A stretch of 64,000 nucleotides of DNA from the NCBI GenBank assembly GCA_039707465.1, contig CM077653.1:2169001-2233000 (forward strand), given 5' to 3'. The notes beneath the pieces are model-generated. The model searched no databases and had not been told where the DNA came from. It worked only from the letters and a program-made list of their open reading frames with translations. The translations under genes and the position numbers were made by a program. The stretch is from Rhabdophis nuchalis. Its lineage: Eukaryota; Chordata; Lepidosauria; Squamata; Natricidae. Position 1 is the stretch's first letter. Each line of letters starts with the position of its first letter. This document shows positions 63,725 through 64,000 of the stretch, one piece after another.

Positions 63725-64000
63725 AAATAAATAAACCTACCACAGCTGGTATTCCTGTTGGAGCTTCAATTGCAATCCTTTCTCCTTCCGATGAAAAGCT
63801 ACATGACTGCTGGATAAGAATGAGATCTTCTCCATTCCGTGGAGTAACTTCAAAAGAACTGTAGAATTTCCTTCTCCTTGCTTGTTCCATCATTTGCTGC
63901 ATCTCTTCTGGGTTTCATGACTCTTCTACAAATGTGTGCAAAACTCACCTGCTGGGAACAATGAACGATGCCTTCTGTCACTTCAGTCATTCTGGAAAAT
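63725..64000. other. Unassigned sequence at window end
   Basis: Nothing recognised. Confidence 0.35.

Overview
The window looks like vertebrate nuclear DNA, almost certainly from a squamate and most probably a snake. The reasons are the repeat families: CR1 LINEs whose 3' ends run into (ATTCT)n microsatellites, an L2-clade LINE ending in (AAATA)n, a Bov-B (RTE) fragment, tRNA-derived SINEs with a Bov-B-like tail (Sauria SINE type), and many short palindromic hAT-type elements. I see no host protein-coding exon, rRNA or functional tRNA gene. Nearly all long reading frames are translations of microsatellites or transposons. The window is best read as intergenic or intronic sequence rich in mobile elements.

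Layout. 1-6.4 kb: GA-rich and GGAT simple repeats, a 35-bp minisatellite, an AT-rich unique block, hAT remnants and two Sauria-type SINEs. 6.9-7.5 kb and 10.4-11.0 kb: tandem arrays of a Penelope-like unit with a hammerhead-like core and (TCC)n tracts. 8.3-13 kb: hAT elements with internal or terminal tandem repeats, a CR1 3' end seeding (ATTCT)n, and a CR1 body. 13.9-17 kb: an unclassified dispersed repeat and an LTR family, including a 572-bp solo LTR with a perfect 5-bp target duplication. 17.6-18.5 kb: a hAT-type element carrying a protein-like segment and a 72-bp inverted repeat. 18.8-25 kb: polypyrimidine tracts, CR1, L2, Bov-B. 25.3-26.7 kb: two SINEs of one family, in opposite orientations, each containing a hammerhead ribozyme fold. 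27.7-38 kb: CR1, L2 and L1 3' ends, nested insertions and a second solo LTR. 38-45 kb: Penelope-like fragments, CR1 copies and an LTR piece. 45.5-47.1 kb: the least decayed LINE, an L2 element with a 489-codon reverse transcriptase frame. 47-64 kb: further CR1, L2, hAT and SINE copies, purine-rich repeats and a (GGGTT)n tract.

The most interesting system is the pair of hammerhead-bearing SINEs (25357-25403 plus strand, 26577-26623 minus strand). The plus-strand copy has every conserved core base, three closed helices and an AUC cleavage triplet directly downstream of a Pol III-type A/B-box head. The minus-strand copy keeps all three helices through paired substitutions but has lost the core base G8. 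Together with the Penelope-like arrays, the window holds two apparently unrelated classes of hammerhead-like retroelement RNA.

The elements can be partly ordered by nesting: an L2 copy interrupts a hAT element at 31 kb and another interrupts a DNA-transposon remnant at 24 kb. Several insertions have readable target duplications (hAT 8 bp, LTR 5 bp, L1 20 bp, SINE 14 bp). Family names rest on recognition by eye; no database search was possible.
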